NCBI RefSeq assembly: GCF_009728935.1
Contig: NZ_CP034235.1
Coordinates: forward strand, 3,820,001-3,884,000
DNA length: 64,000 bases
From: Paenibacillus psychroresistens
Lineage (GTDB): Bacteria; Bacillota; Bacilli; Paenibacillales; NBRC-103111
Reading direction: 5' to 3'
Below, in pieces: positions 50,905 through 59,497 of this stretch. The notes under the pieces were generated by a model. That model searched no databases and was not told the DNA's origin. It saw only the letters and a list, made by a program, of their open reading frames with translations. Positions within the stretch are counted from its first letter, which is position 1. The number at the start of each line of letters is the position of its first letter. The translations under genes and the position numbers were made by a program.

Positions 50905-51667
50905 TATTTTCAAATCTGAAATCATGAAGCTGAAAAGCACAAAAATGAGCTGGTTGGTGCTAATGGGAGCAATGCCTGCTAACTTAATCTCCTTGTTTGC
51001 TTTATTGCCTAGAATAACTCCAGATGGTGCTCGCGCAGCTTTTGATTTACAGGATATGTTCTATCGCCAAGGGATGGTACTAACCATATTGGGACCCTTC
51101 ATGTTCGCCTTGATGACAGGATATATTATATCGCGCGAATATCAGGAACGTACGATTAATCAGCTATTTTCATATCCAGTCTCGCGGGTAAGGATTCTTG
51201 CAGCTAAACTATCCGTAGTCGTTTTACTAATAGTATTGACCACAGCTTTTTCTTGTATAGCTGTGACTGTAATTGGTGTCATCAAGTCTTTCACTCAAGA
51301 TATCGGATTTGATAGGGTCTGGACAGGAATCAGAATGAATATTATGCTTTGTGTGCTTTCATTTGGTACGATTCCAGTAGCAGCAGCCTTAAGTATGATT
51401 AGCAAAAGCGTTATTCCTACCACTGTCTTAGGCGTATTCATCACCATCGTCAACATTATTAGCGAAATGGGGCATGGTATGCGAGGTATCCTGTTTCCGT
51501 GGCTTACTCCTTATTGGCCTGTTCGCGATCTAGCTCAAGGACTAGCCGAAATGGGCCCAAATCCTTATGTGATACCTGCATTAATCATTCTTGTCATTAC
51601 TTTTCTTGTCTCGTTAACCTTCTGCATCATTTATTACTCCAAAGCAGAAGTCCACAGCGGGTCTTAA
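50897..51667 (+). CDS. ABC-2-type transporter permease
   Basis: The 256-residue protein has about six membrane helices (for example MSWLVLMGAMPANLISLFALL, MVLTILGPFMFALMTGYII and YVIPALIILVITFLVSL) and the cytoplasmic motif ISREYQERTINQLFSYPVSR typical of BcrB-like and lantibiotic-immunity permeases. ATG 50897 lies 6 bases after GGAGGTG and overlaps the ATPase gene by 8 bp. Together they form a complete exporter/immunity unit; the ligand is unknown. Confidence 0.88.
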   Translation: MLSIFKSEIMKLKSTKMSWLVLMGAMPANLISLFALLPRITPDGARAAFDLQDMFYRQGMVLTILGPFMFALMTGYIISREYQERTINQLFSYPVSRVRILAAKLSVVVLLIVLTTAFSCIAVTVIGVIKSFTQDIGFDRVWTGIRMNIMLCVLSFGTIPVAAALSMISKSVIPTTVLGVFITIVNIISEMGHGMRGILFPWLTPYWPVRDLAQGLAEMGPNPYVIPALIILVITFLVSLTFCIIYYSKAEVHSGS

Positions 51668-51698
51668 GGGAAAGAAAGCTCCTTTAAATCATATATTG

Positions 51699-51737
51699 AA
51701 AACGTCCATAACTATAAACGTTATGGACGTTTTATTC
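51699..51737. terminator. Bidirectional terminator after the ABC transporter
   Basis: AAAACGTCCATAAC (51699-51712) pairs with GTTATGGACGTTTT (51720-51733) around a 7-base loop; T-rich on both strands and shared with the converging methyltransferase gene. Confidence 0.86.
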
Positions 51738-51761
51738 TTGATAAGGAAGTTAATTTCCAAG

Positions 51762-52667
51762 TTAGATTTTTTTCAATATTATTTTATAGTATCCGACATC
51801 ACGATTATAATGGGCTGCCATCATGGCTACGTGAAATTCTCTTGATGCTTTCAGCTTATCAGAATCGAGTTCATTCGTTTTCTTGCTATTCAACATAACT
51901 TCACTATAGGCAAGGCTTAATTTCCAAAACGGCATCTGCAAAGTGGTCGTGTTCTCTATGATTTCCAATTTATATCCAATTTCCAAGACCACACTAATAA
52001 AATCCTTTAAATTTTGAATGTCACTCTGCCAATAATTGTTAAAATATTCGTAAAATTCGGAATGAGGGTTTAAAGCAAAGATATCGTGGATAATTAAATG
52101 TCCGTTGCTCTTCAAAGAATCAAATAATATCTTAAATAATTTATCTATACTCCCCATTTGACAGAAGGCGTCGATTCCAATAATGATATCATGGGTATCA
52201 GTTACTTCATAATCGAATACATTTTGATACAATACATTCACACGATCACCCATCGATAAAGAAGCCACATTCTCTTCAATTTCTTTCACTTGATCCCGCG
52301 AAAGCGTAAGTGCTGTCACTTGGCTTCCGTTGACGCCTTGCGCCACCGAGATTGAGGTTGCGCCATGTCCAGCACCACAATCCAATACATCAATTGTCGT
52401 TTTGGATTCGCAACGTTTATGTATCTCTTGAATCACATCGCTTACGACTAATTCCTGACCGCTATGCATGTAATTCCTTATTTTTTCGAGCTTCAATCCT
52501 ACATAACTGTCTAATGAATAGAGGACCGGAAAAAGTTGCTTGTCAAAATATCCTGGGTGAATGTGCGCATAATCGCCAATTTTATACTTTCTGTTGTACT
52601 CATCCTTTTTTTTTGAATAATACCTGTTAATTTTCTCCTCAGTTGACATCTCGATTGCAGATTCCAT
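51762..52667 (-). CDS. Class I SAM-dependent methyltransferase
   Basis: The 301-residue protein has the SAM motif I VLDCGAGHGATSISVA, followed by VTALTLSRDQVKEI and DIIIGIDAFCQMGSIDKLF (posts II-III) and GHLIIHDIFALNPH. The N-terminal YAHIHPGYFDKQLFP and overall length recall the cyclopropane-synthase/sterol- and terpene-methyltransferase group, which methylate lipids or small isoprenoids; substrate is not known. ATG 52667 is 8 bases after GGGAAG; the GTG at 52676 overlaps it. It stands alone, convergent with the ABC transporter. Confidence 0.85.
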   Translation of the reverse strand: MESAIEMSTEEKINRYYSKKKDEYNRKYKIGDYAHIHPGYFDKQLFPVLYSLDSYVGLKLEKIRNYMHSGQELVVSDVIQEIHKRCESKTTIDVLDCGAGHGATSISVAQGVNGSQVTALTLSRDQVKEIEENVASLSMGDRVNVLYQNVFDYEVTDTHDIIIGIDAFCQMGSIDKLFKILFDSLKSNGHLIIHDIFALNPHSEFYEYFNNYWQSDIQNLKDFISVVLEIGYKLEIIENTTTLQMPFWKLSLAYSEVMLNSKKTNELDSDKLKASREFHVAMMAAHYNRDVGYYKIILKKI

Positions 52668-52933
52668 TGTTGCCACTTCCCTCTAAATTATTAAAAGTTT
52701 GTAATCTATCAACTCTAGATACCATATTATCTCAATCTGATATAATTATAACAAAAATTTTCAATTTTCAATACATATAATAAAAATGGCAGTTTAATAA
52801 CGGGAATAGGTAATTACCAATATTTACTACCCAATAAATAAGTGATGAGATATAATTTAATGAATAGGAATAGCTATATTTTGACCAAAAATCTATATAT
52901 TAAATATTATTAATTGGGAGCAAGGGGTAATAT

Positions 52934-54682
52934 ATGGCATTTCAACCAAATGCGTTAGATAGTATAACTTTGAATAAAAATCGTTATCTATTAGGTGAGC
53001 ATCCGGCATGGGCGGAGAGGCTTTATTGCCAGGAAGGTCGCCAAGGCTTCGTATATCAGCTTATTCCAGAGGGGGCAAACACAGGATTTCTAGCTATGAA
53101 AGTGTTTAAATCAAATTTTAGAATTCCTTCTCTCGTATACCGATCAGAACTGATGCATGCTTATTCTGCTATTAAAGGTTTAGTGGTAAGTAACAGAACG
53201 GTGATCATACCGCAGAATGAATTTGAGCTGCTAGCCAAGCATAATGATCTTATGTATGCCGTTGTTATGCCGTGGGTATATGGTCCTAAATGGTATGATG
53301 TTTTAATGGACAAACAGCCGATGACTCGCTCTTTATCGCGTAAGACAGCTTGTAGTTTGGCACAGATTCTTGCTTCCATGGAGCAGATGGGGTTAGCACA
53401 TTGCGATTTGTCTGCGGCTAATCTGATTCTTCCAGGTCATTTGGAAACCTATGACTCAGAGAGCAATGAGATGTTCTTCGTAGAGCTGGTTGATATCGAG
53501 CAAATGTATGGGATTGGGCTTGAAAAGCCAGAATTATTAGAAGGAGGATCACCGGGATACTCCGATCAGCTATCTAACAAAGAACCGATATGGAACAAGT
53601 ATTCAGACCGTTTCTCAGGAGCAATTCTGATTTGTGAAATGCTGGCTTGGTCGATCGAAGAAATTCGCTTAGCATCATGGGGAGGAAGTTATTTTGCACC
53701 AGAGGAAATAAAGCAGGACTCGGATAGATTCCGTTTAATGCATGCCAAGCTTGAACAGCATTGGGGTTCAGCAATCGCCACACTGTTCATAAGAACCTGG
53801 GACAGTGGTGAGCTAATTCAATGTCCAACATTTGGTGAATGGTATGTTGCAGTGATGTCTTCGACTGAAATGATTGAGGCTGTTAATAAGAATGTATTAT
53901 TGCCAAGTTGGTCATTTCAGAATGAACTTGCTCAAGCAAGAGAACTGGAGAAGTTCGGGAATATACCTGCCGCTTTGCTAATTTACAATTCAATTAAAGA
54001 TCAACTGCCAGAAACTGACAGCCTATATAGGGAAATCGAAATCCATCTAAATGATTATTCTAAAAGATCAGAAATAGAAAGAGTTAGCGAGGATTTTGAA
54101 AAAAAAGTAACTAATGAACAGTTAGGAAACAAAGCAAATCTTAAAAAAAGAATGATATACATTCTTGGTGGTTTTGCTGTCCTTATCCTATGCAGTGCAA
54201 TGATATTTAACCAATCTGGCAAGCCTGAAAAAAACACTGAGGCACTTATTATACAAGCAACAACAGTTCAAGAAACAATTGAACCATCCATTACCAAAGA
54301 ACCAACTGTTGTACCTACACAGATAGTAACTCCAGAGCCAACTCCCACATTAACTGTAACTGCAACTCCGAAATCCACTATCAAGCCAACTCCAGTTGCA
54401 ACAGCAATTGTGAATCACGAAAAACCACTAAAGATATTAGTAAAACCTACCTCAATTCCTATAGCAAAACCTACCTCAAGCCCAGTAGCAAAACCCACAC
54501 AAGCTGAAATTAATGCAATGGTTAATAAGTTTGGAGATTTGTTATTTCAATATAAAATACCAAACAATATTATTTTAGCAAAACAAATATTAAATAAACT
54601 TTCCAAAACATCTATATCTCGTGATAAAATATCGAAAATGCAAAAAGAATTAAAAGAGACAGAAAAATTGATTGGAAAATAA
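52934..54682 (+). CDS. Transmembrane protein-kinase-like protein
   Basis: The 582-residue protein has an N-terminal kinase-like domain (~20-300): beta-3 Lys56 in FLAMKVFK, a catalytic loop H156-C-D158-LSAAN163 in place of HRD-x4-N, and Asp187 in ELVDIEQMYG where DFG is expected. A helical region (~320-395) precedes a membrane helix (MIYILGGFAVLILCSAMIF, ~405-424), a Pro/Thr-rich extracytoplasmic stretch (TPEPTPTLTVTATPK) and a ~70-residue C-terminal helical end. Key catalytic residues are present, so activity is likely but altered motifs leave doubt. The signal-peptide protein after it starts 24 bp past its stop. Confidence 0.75.
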   Translation: MAFQPNALDSITLNKNRYLLGEHPAWAERLYCQEGRQGFVYQLIPEGANTGFLAMKVFKSNFRIPSLVYRSELMHAYSAIKGLVVSNRTVIIPQNEFELLAKHNDLMYAVVMPWVYGPKWYDVLMDKQPMTRSLSRKTACSLAQILASMEQMGLAHCDLSAANLILPGHLETYDSESNEMFFVELVDIEQMYGIGLEKPELLEGGSPGYSDQLSNKEPIWNKYSDRFSGAILICEMLAWSIEEIRLASWGGSYFAPEEIKQDSDRFRLMHAKLEQHWGSAIATLFIRTWDSGELIQCPTFGEWYVAVMSSTEMIEAVNKNVLLPSWSFQNELAQARELEKFGNIPAALLIYNSIKDQLPETDSLYREIEIHLNDYSKRSEIERVSEDFEKKVTNEQLGNKANLKKRMIYILGGFAVLILCSAMIFNQSGKPEKNTEALIIQATTVQETIEPSITKEPTVVPTQIVTPEPTPTLTVTATPKSTIKPTPVATAIVNHEKPLKILVKPTSIPIAKPTSSPVAKPTQAEINAMVNKFGDLLFQYKIPNNIILAKQILNKLSKTSISRDKISKMQKELKETEKLIGK

Positions 54683-54706
54683 CTGGAATGAATGGTGGTA
54701 AAGATA

Positions 54707-55597
54707 ATGAAAAGATATCTAATCGGTTTCATAGTCGGCGCTTGCTGCTTTACATCACTGCAGGTATTTGCAGCAGATAAGTTTTCTTTTACGACTATCA
54801 AGATGATGTCAATTAATAACAAAAGCGTGGATATTACTGCACAAGCAAAACGACCCTTGGTTCTAGAAGGCGGAAGTGTATATTTTTCTGAATTTACATT
54901 GAATGAACTGGGCTATAATGTGACTCGCGCTAAAGATAATTCTAGTATTTCAATAACGACAAGGGACCTGATCTCCAACTTTTACATCGATGGTAAACCA
55001 TTAAGTTTTGATCCGTTTATTAGACCTAGAATAATACAAGGGAATACCTACTTCCCAAGTTCATTTTTGGAGAATTTAGGGTATAGGAAGCCAGTTGCTA
55101 AAGATAGGGTAGTAACTAAAGAGAACATTAGCTTCTACCTAAGAAGTGAGGGGACAAACTATTATCCTGATTTAAATCATTCTATAAATGTTCCATCGCC
55201 GCAAAATCATATTAAAGTAACAGATATCAATGAAAATGTAGTAAAAGAACCTCAAGCTACTATTATGGACAGCTCAGGTAAAGCTACAGGTAACTATGTT
55301 CATGTACTACAATCGAAAGCAAATATCCATTATGCCTTTAATTTGTTTAACAATTACAGAAGATTCAGTACAACATTTGCTTATCCTAAAGCCGCAATTA
55401 TTGATGTAAATGACAAGGTAACTATACAGATTAAATTAGATAGTAAAATCTTTAAAATAATTGAGCTTACTACCGTTCAATCTAGCATAAGCATAGAAAT
55501 TAATGTAAGAGATAAGAACAAAATTGAGTTTGTATATGAAAATCAGTCCGCTAATGAGGTAGACGTAGAAATGAAGGACCCTGTATTTGTTAAGTAA
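54707..55597 (+). CDS. Secreted stalk-domain (copper amine oxidase N-terminal-like) protein
   Basis: This 296-residue protein has a signal peptide (KRYLIGFIVGACCFTSLQVFA, cleavage near AA-DKF, ~23) and a copper-amine-oxidase-N/stalk-like domain (~30-150: VLEGGSVYFSEFTLNELGY, GNTYFPSSFLENLGY). The C-terminal ~130 residues (YAFNLFNNYRRFSTTFAYPK) look like an NPCBM-type carbohydrate- or wall-binding fold, though the match is only by pattern. ATG 54707 follows GGTGG with 8-base spacing. It is probably co-transcribed with the kinase-like protein and could act in the same extracytoplasmic complex. Confidence 0.72.
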   Translation: MKRYLIGFIVGACCFTSLQVFAADKFSFTTIKMMSINNKSVDITAQAKRPLVLEGGSVYFSEFTLNELGYNVTRAKDNSSISITTRDLISNFYIDGKPLSFDPFIRPRIIQGNTYFPSSFLENLGYRKPVAKDRVVTKENISFYLRSEGTNYYPDLNHSINVPSPQNHIKVTDINENVVKEPQATIMDSSGKATGNYVHVLQSKANIHYAFNLFNNYRRFSTTFAYPKAAIIDVNDKVTIQIKLDSKIFKIIELTTVQSSISIEINVRDKNKIEFVYENQSANEVDVEMKDPVFVK

Positions 55598-55637
55598 CTC
55601 CACTTCATATTTCAAAATTAAAAGTTGTCTATATTAA

Positions 55638-55670
55638 TTCCCGCATAAAACATGCCTAAAGCTGCAAAAT
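55638..55670 (+). promoter_or_regulatory. 33-bp regulator site, copy 1 (upstream of the AraC-family gene)
   Basis: The site starts TTCCCGC and contains three phased GC-x-x-AAA elements (GCATAAAA, GCCTAAA, GCAAAAT) spaced 11 and 10 bp. It matches 28 of 33 bases with the site at 57988-58020. It lies 92 bp before the AraC start. Confidence 0.66.
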
Positions 55671-55761
55671 GCTGTAATTTACATGGTTCGGCTGTATTGC
55701 CTTCTACTCGGATAAAGGTATAATTTAATATAGAACAAACATAAAGGCTGGTGAAATATTG

Positions 55762-56730
55762 ATGTTGGAAACAGAGCTTAAAAGCCGAGCTTTATTTGGA
55801 GAAAGCATCTCCATTCATCAAAAGATATTGAGTCGAATTATTGCGATGACTGAGAAAATTTCCACCGCAGAAGGAACAACTCCAACCCTAGTCCCGTTTC
55901 TTTCCATTATTAGAGACAGTCATCCCACTCCACTGAATCCTATTGTTTTGAGCCCTTCATTTTGTCTCATTCTTCAAGGGACTAAGCAGCTGCATCTTGG
56001 ACCAAACATTATTCAATTTCAAGCAGGCGATTACTTGGCCTCGATGATAGATATACCTGCATCTGCACAAACCATTGCTGTTACTAAAAAGTCACCTTAT
56101 ATTGGACTACACATTGACTTTACGACAAAAGAAATAGCTTCAGTTGTAATGGAGGCTAAAATCAATATTAAACCAAAGGTTAAAAAGCTGAATACCGAAG
56201 ACCTAATCGGCAAATCCGATAGCAGCCTGTTTGATTTATTTATCAGGTTATTAAACCTTATCGATAAGCCTCATGAAGTTCTCTTTCTTTCTGCACTCAT
56301 CAAGCGTGAAATGATTTTTAATTTATTGTCTGGAGATTATGGACACTTATTCTTCCAACAGGTGCTATTTGACCAAAAAGCTGACGGAGTTGGTAAAGCA
56401 ATCGCATGGATCAAAGAAAACTATTCTCGTTCATTTACTGCTCTAGAGCTCGCAAAATTAAACAATATGAGTCTCTCGGGATTACAGCATAAGTTTAAAG
56501 CGATAACGATGATGGGCCCTTTGCAATATCAGAAGCAGCTCCGCCTTCAGGAAGCAAGACGCCTTATGCTCAGCGGTTCTATGGATGCAACAACTGCTGC
56601 TTTTGAGGTGGGTTATGAGAGTGCATCCCAATTTAGCCGAGAATATCGAAGACTTTTTGGACTGCCTCCTCATAAAGATATAAAAGCTGTGCAAAGAGGC
56701 TCACTTGCAAGCGAATTAGAGAATGGTTAG
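55762..56730 (+). CDS. AraC-family transcriptional regulator
   Basis: This 322-residue protein has an N-terminal AraC_N cupin-like ligand domain (VPFLSIIRDSHPTPLNPIVLSPSFCLILQG, in part) and two C-terminal helix-turn-helix motifs (FTALELAKLNNMSLSGLQHKFK and ATTAAFEVGYESASQFSREYRRLFG). ATG 55762 is preceded by GGTGA; a TTG lies one codon upstream. A 33-bp site with helically phased repeats upstream of this gene recurs in the space upstream of the SDR gene, suggesting autoregulation and control of that gene. It is convergent with the SDR gene. Confidence 0.9.
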   Translation: MLETELKSRALFGESISIHQKILSRIIAMTEKISTAEGTTPTLVPFLSIIRDSHPTPLNPIVLSPSFCLILQGTKQLHLGPNIIQFQAGDYLASMIDIPASAQTIAVTKKSPYIGLHIDFTTKEIASVVMEAKINIKPKVKKLNTEDLIGKSDSSLFDLFIRLLNLIDKPHEVLFLSALIKREMIFNLLSGDYGHLFFQQVLFDQKADGVGKAIAWIKENYSRSFTALELAKLNNMSLSGLQHKFKAITMMGPLQYQKQLRLQEARRLMLSGSMDATTAAFEVGYESASQFSREYRRLFGLPPHKDIKAVQRGSLASELENG

Positions 56731-56757
56731 TTGCTTATAGTAAGAATTCAGGATGGA

Positions 56758-56799
56758 AAAAAATAAAACAGCCTGATCCTCTTTCGAGGTAACAGACTG
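56758..56799 (-). terminator. Terminator of the SDR gene (minus strand)
   Basis: On the minus strand CAGTCTG-TTA-CCTC-GAAA-GAGG-AT-CAGGCTG forms a long stem with one U-G pair, followed by TTTTATTTTTT. Confidence 0.78.
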
Positions 56800-56833
56800 C
56801 CGAATCATTAATATTCAATCTTTTCGCTAACAC

Positions 56834-57841
56834 TTAATTCTCGAATTTAACTCCAGTCATTTCTTCGCTGAGCAACCACAACCGCTCCGCTATGCTTGGG
56901 TCTGAAGCCCAAGAAACTATACCTGAACTATCCAGAGCATCTGAAGGATTGACAGGAATATCAATGGTTATATCCACATCTTCACAATAAACGCCGCCTT
57001 TGCCGTCTAGCTGTGTATTCGCTGCACACCAGACGCTTGTCGCTGCACCTTGCTCAACGGTTTTGAAAACGCCATTTTTATCAAGGGTAACACGGCGATC
57101 CTGCTCGTCTAGGGCACCTAAGTAACGCAGCTCGTCGTCGGTTAGGTGGCGCCAAAGCTCAGTAACAATCATGCCTGGATGGACAGAGAAAGCGCGAACG
57201 CCATGGGGCTGGCCGATTCTATCTAATGTAACGGCGAACAGCGCATTAGCAGATTTGGATTGCCCATAAGCGATTTGTCTGTTATATTCACGTTTCTCGA
57301 AGTTAACATCATCAAAATCTACACCACTAATGCGGTGCGCCCGCGATGAAACCGAGACGACCCGTGCATTTCCCGAAGCTTTCAATGCTGGCCAAAGCCG
57401 CGCCGTCAGCTGAAAATGCCCTAAATGATTGGTGGCAAAATGTGACTCAAAACCACGCGCATCTCGCAAATGCGGAACCGCCATAATACCTGCGCTATTG
57501 AGAAGTATATCCAATTTACGTTCCGAATTCAGGAAACGCTGAGCGAAATCATCGATTGAAGCTGGATTCATTAGATCCATCAGCTCTAACTCTACTCTAG
57601 GAATACCCGCCAGTGCAGCGGCTGCTTTCTCAGGTGTGCGGACCGGTACTATTACAGTCGCTCCTGCTTCAGCCAAAATGCGTGTAGTCTCAAGGCCAAT
57701 TCCGGAATATCCTCCAGTCACAATGGCTATTTTACCACTAAGATCTCGCTTACCTAGCGCCTCCTGCGCTGTCGTCTCTTTTCCAAAACCAGATGCAAGG
57801 GGCTTCTGGGGTGATTTATTATATTCGTTAAATGTATTCAT
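56834..57841 (-). CDS. SDR-family oxidoreductase (WWOX/retinol-dehydrogenase-like)
   Basis: The 335-residue enzyme has the extended N-terminus of plant/bacterial light-dependent-reductase-like SDRs, then VTGGYSGIGLETTRILAEAG for NAD(P) binding, LLNSAGIMAVP and the catalytic Ser/Tyr-Lys region SVSSRAHRISG...YGQSKSANALFAV. It should reduce an aldehyde or ketone; substrate unknown. The AGGTATTTC segment before ATG 57841 is a modest ribosome site. A 33-bp site shared with the AraC gene lies 147 bp upstream, so it is probably under the control of that regulator. Confidence 0.9.
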   Translation of the reverse strand: MNTFNEYNKSPQKPLASGFGKETTAQEALGKRDLSGKIAIVTGGYSGIGLETTRILAEAGATVIVPVRTPEKAAAALAGIPRVELELMDLMNPASIDDFAQRFLNSERKLDILLNSAGIMAVPHLRDARGFESHFATNHLGHFQLTARLWPALKASGNARVVSVSSRAHRISGVDFDDVNFEKREYNRQIAYGQSKSANALFAVTLDRIGQPHGVRAFSVHPGMIVTELWRHLTDDELRYLGALDEQDRRVTLDKNGVFKTVEQGAATSVWCAANTQLDGKGGVYCEDVDITIDIPVNPSDALDSSGIVSWASDPSIAERLWLLSEEMTGVKFEN

Positions 57842-57987
57842 TTTTGAAATACCTCCAATTTTGTGTTTGGTTTAATTATTATTTTATCGGCATAAACGGA
57901 TGCAGCTTTATTGGCTTAATATGAGATTGCCTCCTCCAAATGTTCTTAAGAATATTATTGCATCCCTAGTAGAAACTAAATAGGCAG

Positions 57988-58020
57988 TTCCCGCCTTAAA
58001 CTTGCCTAAAACCGCAAAAT
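57988..58020 (+). promoter_or_regulatory. 33-bp regulator site, copy 2 (between SDR and the remnant genes)
   Basis: It repeats the 55638-55670 site at 28 of 33 positions with the same GC-x-x-AAA phasing and orientation. It lies 147 bp upstream of the SDR start and 88 bp upstream of the phosphatase remnant, so either may be the target. Confidence 0.64.
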
Positions 58021-58107
58021 AATCTTGTTACGAAAAAAATCTAAGTGCAATAACTAATGATTCCGACAGAAAAATATTTTAAAAGTTGATTTTATATTAC
58101 AAAGGAG

Positions 58108-58212
58108 ATGAAAAGTACTAAGATACTATTCATATGCAGTAGAAATAAATGGCGAAGTCTGACGGCCAAAAAAATATTTCATAGGTACAATGAATATGAT
58201 GCACGCTTCTGA
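58108..58212 (+). pseudogene. 5' remnant of a low-molecular-weight protein tyrosine phosphatase
   Basis: Thirty-four codons follow ATG 58108 (with AAAGGAG just before): MKSTKILFICSRNKWRS, containing an intact CX5R phosphatase loop (C10-R16-S), then KKIFHRYNEYDARF and a stop. Functional family members run to about 110-150 residues, so the gene is cut off. The break lies beside a nitronate monooxygenase remnant 8 bp downstream, suggesting a deletion junction. Confidence 0.7.
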
Positions 58213-58219
58213 TTAATTA

Positions 58220-58511
58220 CCCGTCACTCCGAACCTTTTTACAAAACAATTTTCAGTTGTATTGGAAGAGAAGGTACCTGTCATCAGCACAGATTTTGGT
58301 GTTCTTCCTGAAGATCTCACTCGGCAGGCTAAATCTGCTGGCATGCGGATTATTACAATGGTAACAACTGTCAATGAGGCGTTATTAGCTGAACAGGCTA
58401 GATGTGATGCAATTGTTGCGCAGGGTAGAGAAGGGGGGGACACCGGGGTACATTTGAAATTTCTAATCGGGAAATGGGAGCCAATATAGGTACGTTTGCT
58501 CTGGTCCCTCA
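58220..58511 (+). pseudogene. Internal fragment of a nitronate monooxygenase gene, also frameshifted
   Basis: The frame PVTPNLFTKQFSVVLEEKVP, VISTDFGVLPED, RQAKSAGMRIITMVTTVNEA and CDAIVAQGREGG matches the FMN-binding middle of nitronate monooxygenase (2-nitropropane dioxygenase). At the 7-G run 58433-58439 the frame shifts and continues as GHRGTFEISNREMGANIGTFALVPQ, then homology stops at about 58511. Both the beginning and the end of the gene are missing. It is inactive. Confidence 0.8.
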
Positions 58512-58598
58512 ACAAGCTACTTTCATTTTATCTTTTCCAATAAAGCGCTCACTTAATGAATTGAGGCCACTGAAAAAGTTTCAGAGAAAAATAAAAGG

Positions 58599-58634
58599 CA
58601 CAGCTCCTCAACTTTGAGAGGACTGTGTTTTTTC
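58599..58634 (+). terminator. Orphan terminator after the remnants
   Basis: CACAG-C-TCCTC pairs with GAGGA-CTGTG (58599-58627), followed by TTTTTTCTG. No intact gene precedes it; it probably ended the lost nitronate monooxygenase gene. Confidence 0.7.
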
Positions 58635-58737
58635 TGTAACTTGAGTTTAGTTTAAATGTGATAAGCTAAACCCTATAACAAAACAATGGCTTAGTTTTTA
58701 AATCTTAGTGACATTAACGACTCTGAATTTCCTTCTC

Positions 58738-59283
58738 CTATAGATTCCGCTCTAACAAAATTCCCACTTGTTCTGCTATTACTTGAGGCGATTCAGGTAT
58801 TCCATTCGTAACATACGATTCCACAATTCCAACGATAGCAATTCCAAAAAAATTTAGAAACACATCTTTATTTAATCCTTTATTTATACCTTGGGTTATA
58901 TCTACGTTATTTTTTAATTGTTCAATAAGAAACTCAAGCAGACGGTTACGGAAGGTAGGGGATCCACTACTTGCTAACATGGTCGAAAAGAAAGAAAAAT
59001 TACGTTCAAAATATTCGAACATAATCAAATTTGCTGCTACGAAATTTAAATCTGATGATGATTCGCAGATTTTCCTTAGTTCGTTTAAATGTTCTTCAAT
59101 AAGTTTATCCAGCAGATCGAACTTATCCAAATAATGATGATAAATTGTTCTTCGACCGACATTTGCTCTGTCGGATATATCTTGAATAGTAATTTCATTA
59201 AAGTTCTTTTCAGACATCAGTTCAATAAAAGCTGTTTTAATTGCTTCTTGTGACTTGAGAACTCTTCTATCCATCACTCTCAT
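58738..59283 (-). CDS. TetR-family transcriptional regulator
   Basis: The 181-residue regulator has the helix-turn-helix ITIQDISDRANVGRRTIYHHYLDKFDLLDKL and a ligand domain like the TetR_C type of Dha-family regulators. ATG 59283 is chosen as the first Met of the conserved part; the ribosome site (GTTGGTG) is weak, and the frame extends to 59340. It is divergent from the NmrA-like gene, with which it shares overlapping promoters and a perfect inverted repeat, so it probably controls the redox island at 59.5-63 kb. Confidence 0.88.
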   Translation of the reverse strand: MRVMDRRVLKSQEAIKTAFIELMSEKNFNEITIQDISDRANVGRRTIYHHYLDKFDLLDKLIEEHLNELRKICESSSDLNFVAANLIMFEYFERNFSFFSTMLASSGSPTFRNRLLEFLIEQLKNNVDITQGINKGLNKDVFLNFFGIAIVGIVESYVTNGIPESPQVIAEQVGILLERNL

Positions 59284-59310
59284 TATAGTCAACACCAACT
59301 TTCTTAAGAT

Positions 59311-59349
59311 TAATTGCACAGAAAAAAGCAGCTTGTGCAATTAGGCACA
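59311..59349. promoter_or_regulatory. Inverted repeat in the tetR leader
   Basis: TAATTGCACA (59311-59320) and TGTGCAATTA (59334-59343) are perfect 10-bp arms with a 13-bp spacer. The right arm overlaps a second repeat, TGTGC-N6-GCACA (59334-59349). It is a candidate operator for the TetR protein, or an attenuator hairpin in its leader. Confidence 0.52.
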
Positions 59350-59368
59350 GATCTAGTAGTTTTGATTA

Positions 59369-59424
59369 TTGAGCATATCATATTTTCATTTTATATTATA
59401 CACAGATGTGCGATATTGCATCAA
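59369..59424. promoter_or_regulatory. Overlapping divergent promoters of tetR and the NmrA-like gene
   Basis: Plus strand: TTGAGC (59369-59374), 17 bp, TATATT (59392-59397). Minus strand: TTGATG (complement of 59419-59424), 18 bp, TATAAT (complement of 59395-59400). The two -10 elements overlap by three bases. Confidence 0.6.
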
Positions 59425-59497
59425 CATGCATAATGAAATCAAATCCGGATCTGATTCACCCCTACAAACAAAAAAAGGATTGGAGGATATAACAATA

